41,710 nucleotides of DNA. It comes from JBJSXF01 sp046086225 (GTDB lineage Bacteria > Actinomycetota > Acidimicrobiia > IMCC26256 > PALSA-610). The notes beneath the pieces are model-generated. The model had not been told where the DNA came from, did not search any database, and saw nothing but the letters and a program-made list of their open reading frames with translations. Shown here piece after piece: positions 41,200-41,710 of this stretch. Position numbers and translations under genes: made by a program. Location: the NCBI GenBank assembly GCA_046086225.1, contig JBJSXF010000030.1, positions 1-41,710 of the forward strand, written 5' to 3'. How positions within the stretch are numbered: position 1 is the first letter of the stretch; the number at the start of each line of letters is the position of its first letter.

Positions 41200-41697
41200 C
41201 TACCGGGGCCACACGGCCCGCAGCCGCTCGTAGCCGACGGCCAGGCTCTCGGGGAGCACCCGGGTCTCGACGAGGCTCGTCATGAAGTTGGTGTCGCCGT
41301 TCCAGCGGGGCACGACGTGGACGTGGAGGTGGTCGGGGACCCCGGCCCCGGCGGCCCGTCCGAGGTTCGCGCCCACGTTGACCCCCTCGGGCCCGTACGC
41401 GGCGGTGACGGCCCGCAACGCGCGGAGCTGGGCATCGCCGACGGCCCGGAACTCCTCGGCGGTGCACTCGAGGAAGCCCGCCACGTGGCGCCGGGGCGAG
41501 ACCATGAGGTGCCCCGAGCCGTACGGGTAGAGGTTCATGACCGTGATCGTGAGCTCGGTTCGTTCGAGCACGAGGGCGGCCGCATCGTCCTCGGCGGCCA
41601 CGAGCCGGCAGAGGACGCACCCGAGGTCGGTGCGGCCGAACGCCGGAGTCGCCAGGTACTCGGCCCGCCAGCCCGCCCACATGCGCTCGAGGGTCAC
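41200..41697 (-). CDS. HIT-family nucleotide hydrolase/phosphorylase
   Basis: A 165-residue histidine-triad protein, the class that acts on diadenosine tetraphosphate or other nucleotide phosphates. The triad is HLHVHVVPRWNGDTNF; upstream are GCVLCRLV (a CxxC pair) and MNLYPYGSGHLMVSPRRHV. It corresponds in position to Rv2613c, an Ap4A phosphorylase, beside pgsA1 in M. tuberculosis (from memory). GTG at 41697 is the start. The 13 bases beyond it contain GCG TGA on the minus strand, which could be the end of an upstream gene. Confidence 0.93.
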   Translation of the reverse strand: MTLERMWAGWRAEYLATPAFGRTDLGCVLCRLVAAEDDAAALVLERTELTITVMNLYPYGSGHLMVSPRRHVAGFLECTAEEFRAVGDAQLRALRAVTAAYGPEGVNVGANLGRAAGAGVPDHLHVHVVPRWNGDTNFMTSLVETRVLPESLAVGYERLRAVWPR

Positions 41698-41710
41698 CGC
41701 CGCCTCACGC

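Noticed and set aside
1..41710. CRISPR arrays, tRNA or rRNA genes, insertion sequences, toxin-antitoxin or phage genes
   Set aside because: Looked for in gaps and on both strands; no direct repeat arrays, transposase motifs or RNA gene signatures were seen, and no gap is long enough for most of them.

Overview
The window is a 41.7 kb piece of a very GC-rich bacterial chromosome, almost fully coding, with many GTG starts, 1- or 4-base stop/start overlaps and actinobacterial marker genes. The phosphatidylinositol-mannoside set (pgsA-type synthase, acyltransferase, PimA-type mannosyltransferase), a mycobacterial-type LexA box and Thr-rich linkers in exported proteins point to Actinomycetota. Type IV pili, CoxMSG-like genes and an SbtA-like transporter suggest a deep, probably Acidimicrobiia-like lineage (inference). 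No tRNA, rRNA, CRISPR array, insertion sequence or phage gene was seen. No stretch over 300 bases lacks a gene.

Layout: (1) 1-2465, end of a pilus region: a major prepilin cut by the left edge, a crotonase-family enzyme, and an SbtA-like permease on the other strand. (2) 2485-17063, a 12-gene minus-strand chain hisS-aspS-rarA-two small membrane proteins-alaS-ruvX-mltG-aroE-pilB-pilT-pilC with very short gaps. (3) 17209-20413, a plus-strand operon of three pilin-like proteins, the first carrying a fibronectin III domain. (4) 20441-28896, minus strand: rel, secF, secD, yajC, an EchA3-like crotonase, ruvB, ruvA, ruvC, with an SOS box before ruvC. (5) 29032-31645, minus strand: coxS, coxM, a MocA-like nucleotidyltransferase and coxG, without a coxL. 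(6) 31681-37416: yebC, pdxT, pdxS, a DUF3048 lipoprotein, htpX, lemA and an IMPase-like phosphatase. (7) 37413-41697: pimA, an acyltransferase, pgsA, mscL, a hypothetical membrane protein and a HIT-family hydrolase.

From memory, the order HIT-pgsA1-acyltransferase-pimA ... pdxS-pdxT-yebC ... ruvC-ruvA-ruvB ... yajC-secD-secF-rel-hisS-aspS-rarA-alaS-ruvX-mltG-aroE matches Mycobacterium tuberculosis Rv2613c down to Rv2552c. The window therefore looks like an old actinobacterial backbone with lineage-specific inserts: the pilus motor, the minor pilins, the cox genes, and the htpX/lemA group.

Functional themes are pilus assembly and retraction (PilB, PilT, PilC, major and minor pilins), inositol phospholipid and PIM synthesis, Sec export (SecDF-YajC), Holliday junction processing (RuvABC, RuvX, RarA), aminoacylation, stringent response and PLP synthesis. 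The most unusual points are the FN3 minor pilin operon with a hairpin over its ribosome binding site, the PilB/PilT pair with differently preserved MshEN domains, a SecF with a duplicated external domain, the cox cluster without its catalytic subunit, and an IMPase-like protein coupled to pimA.
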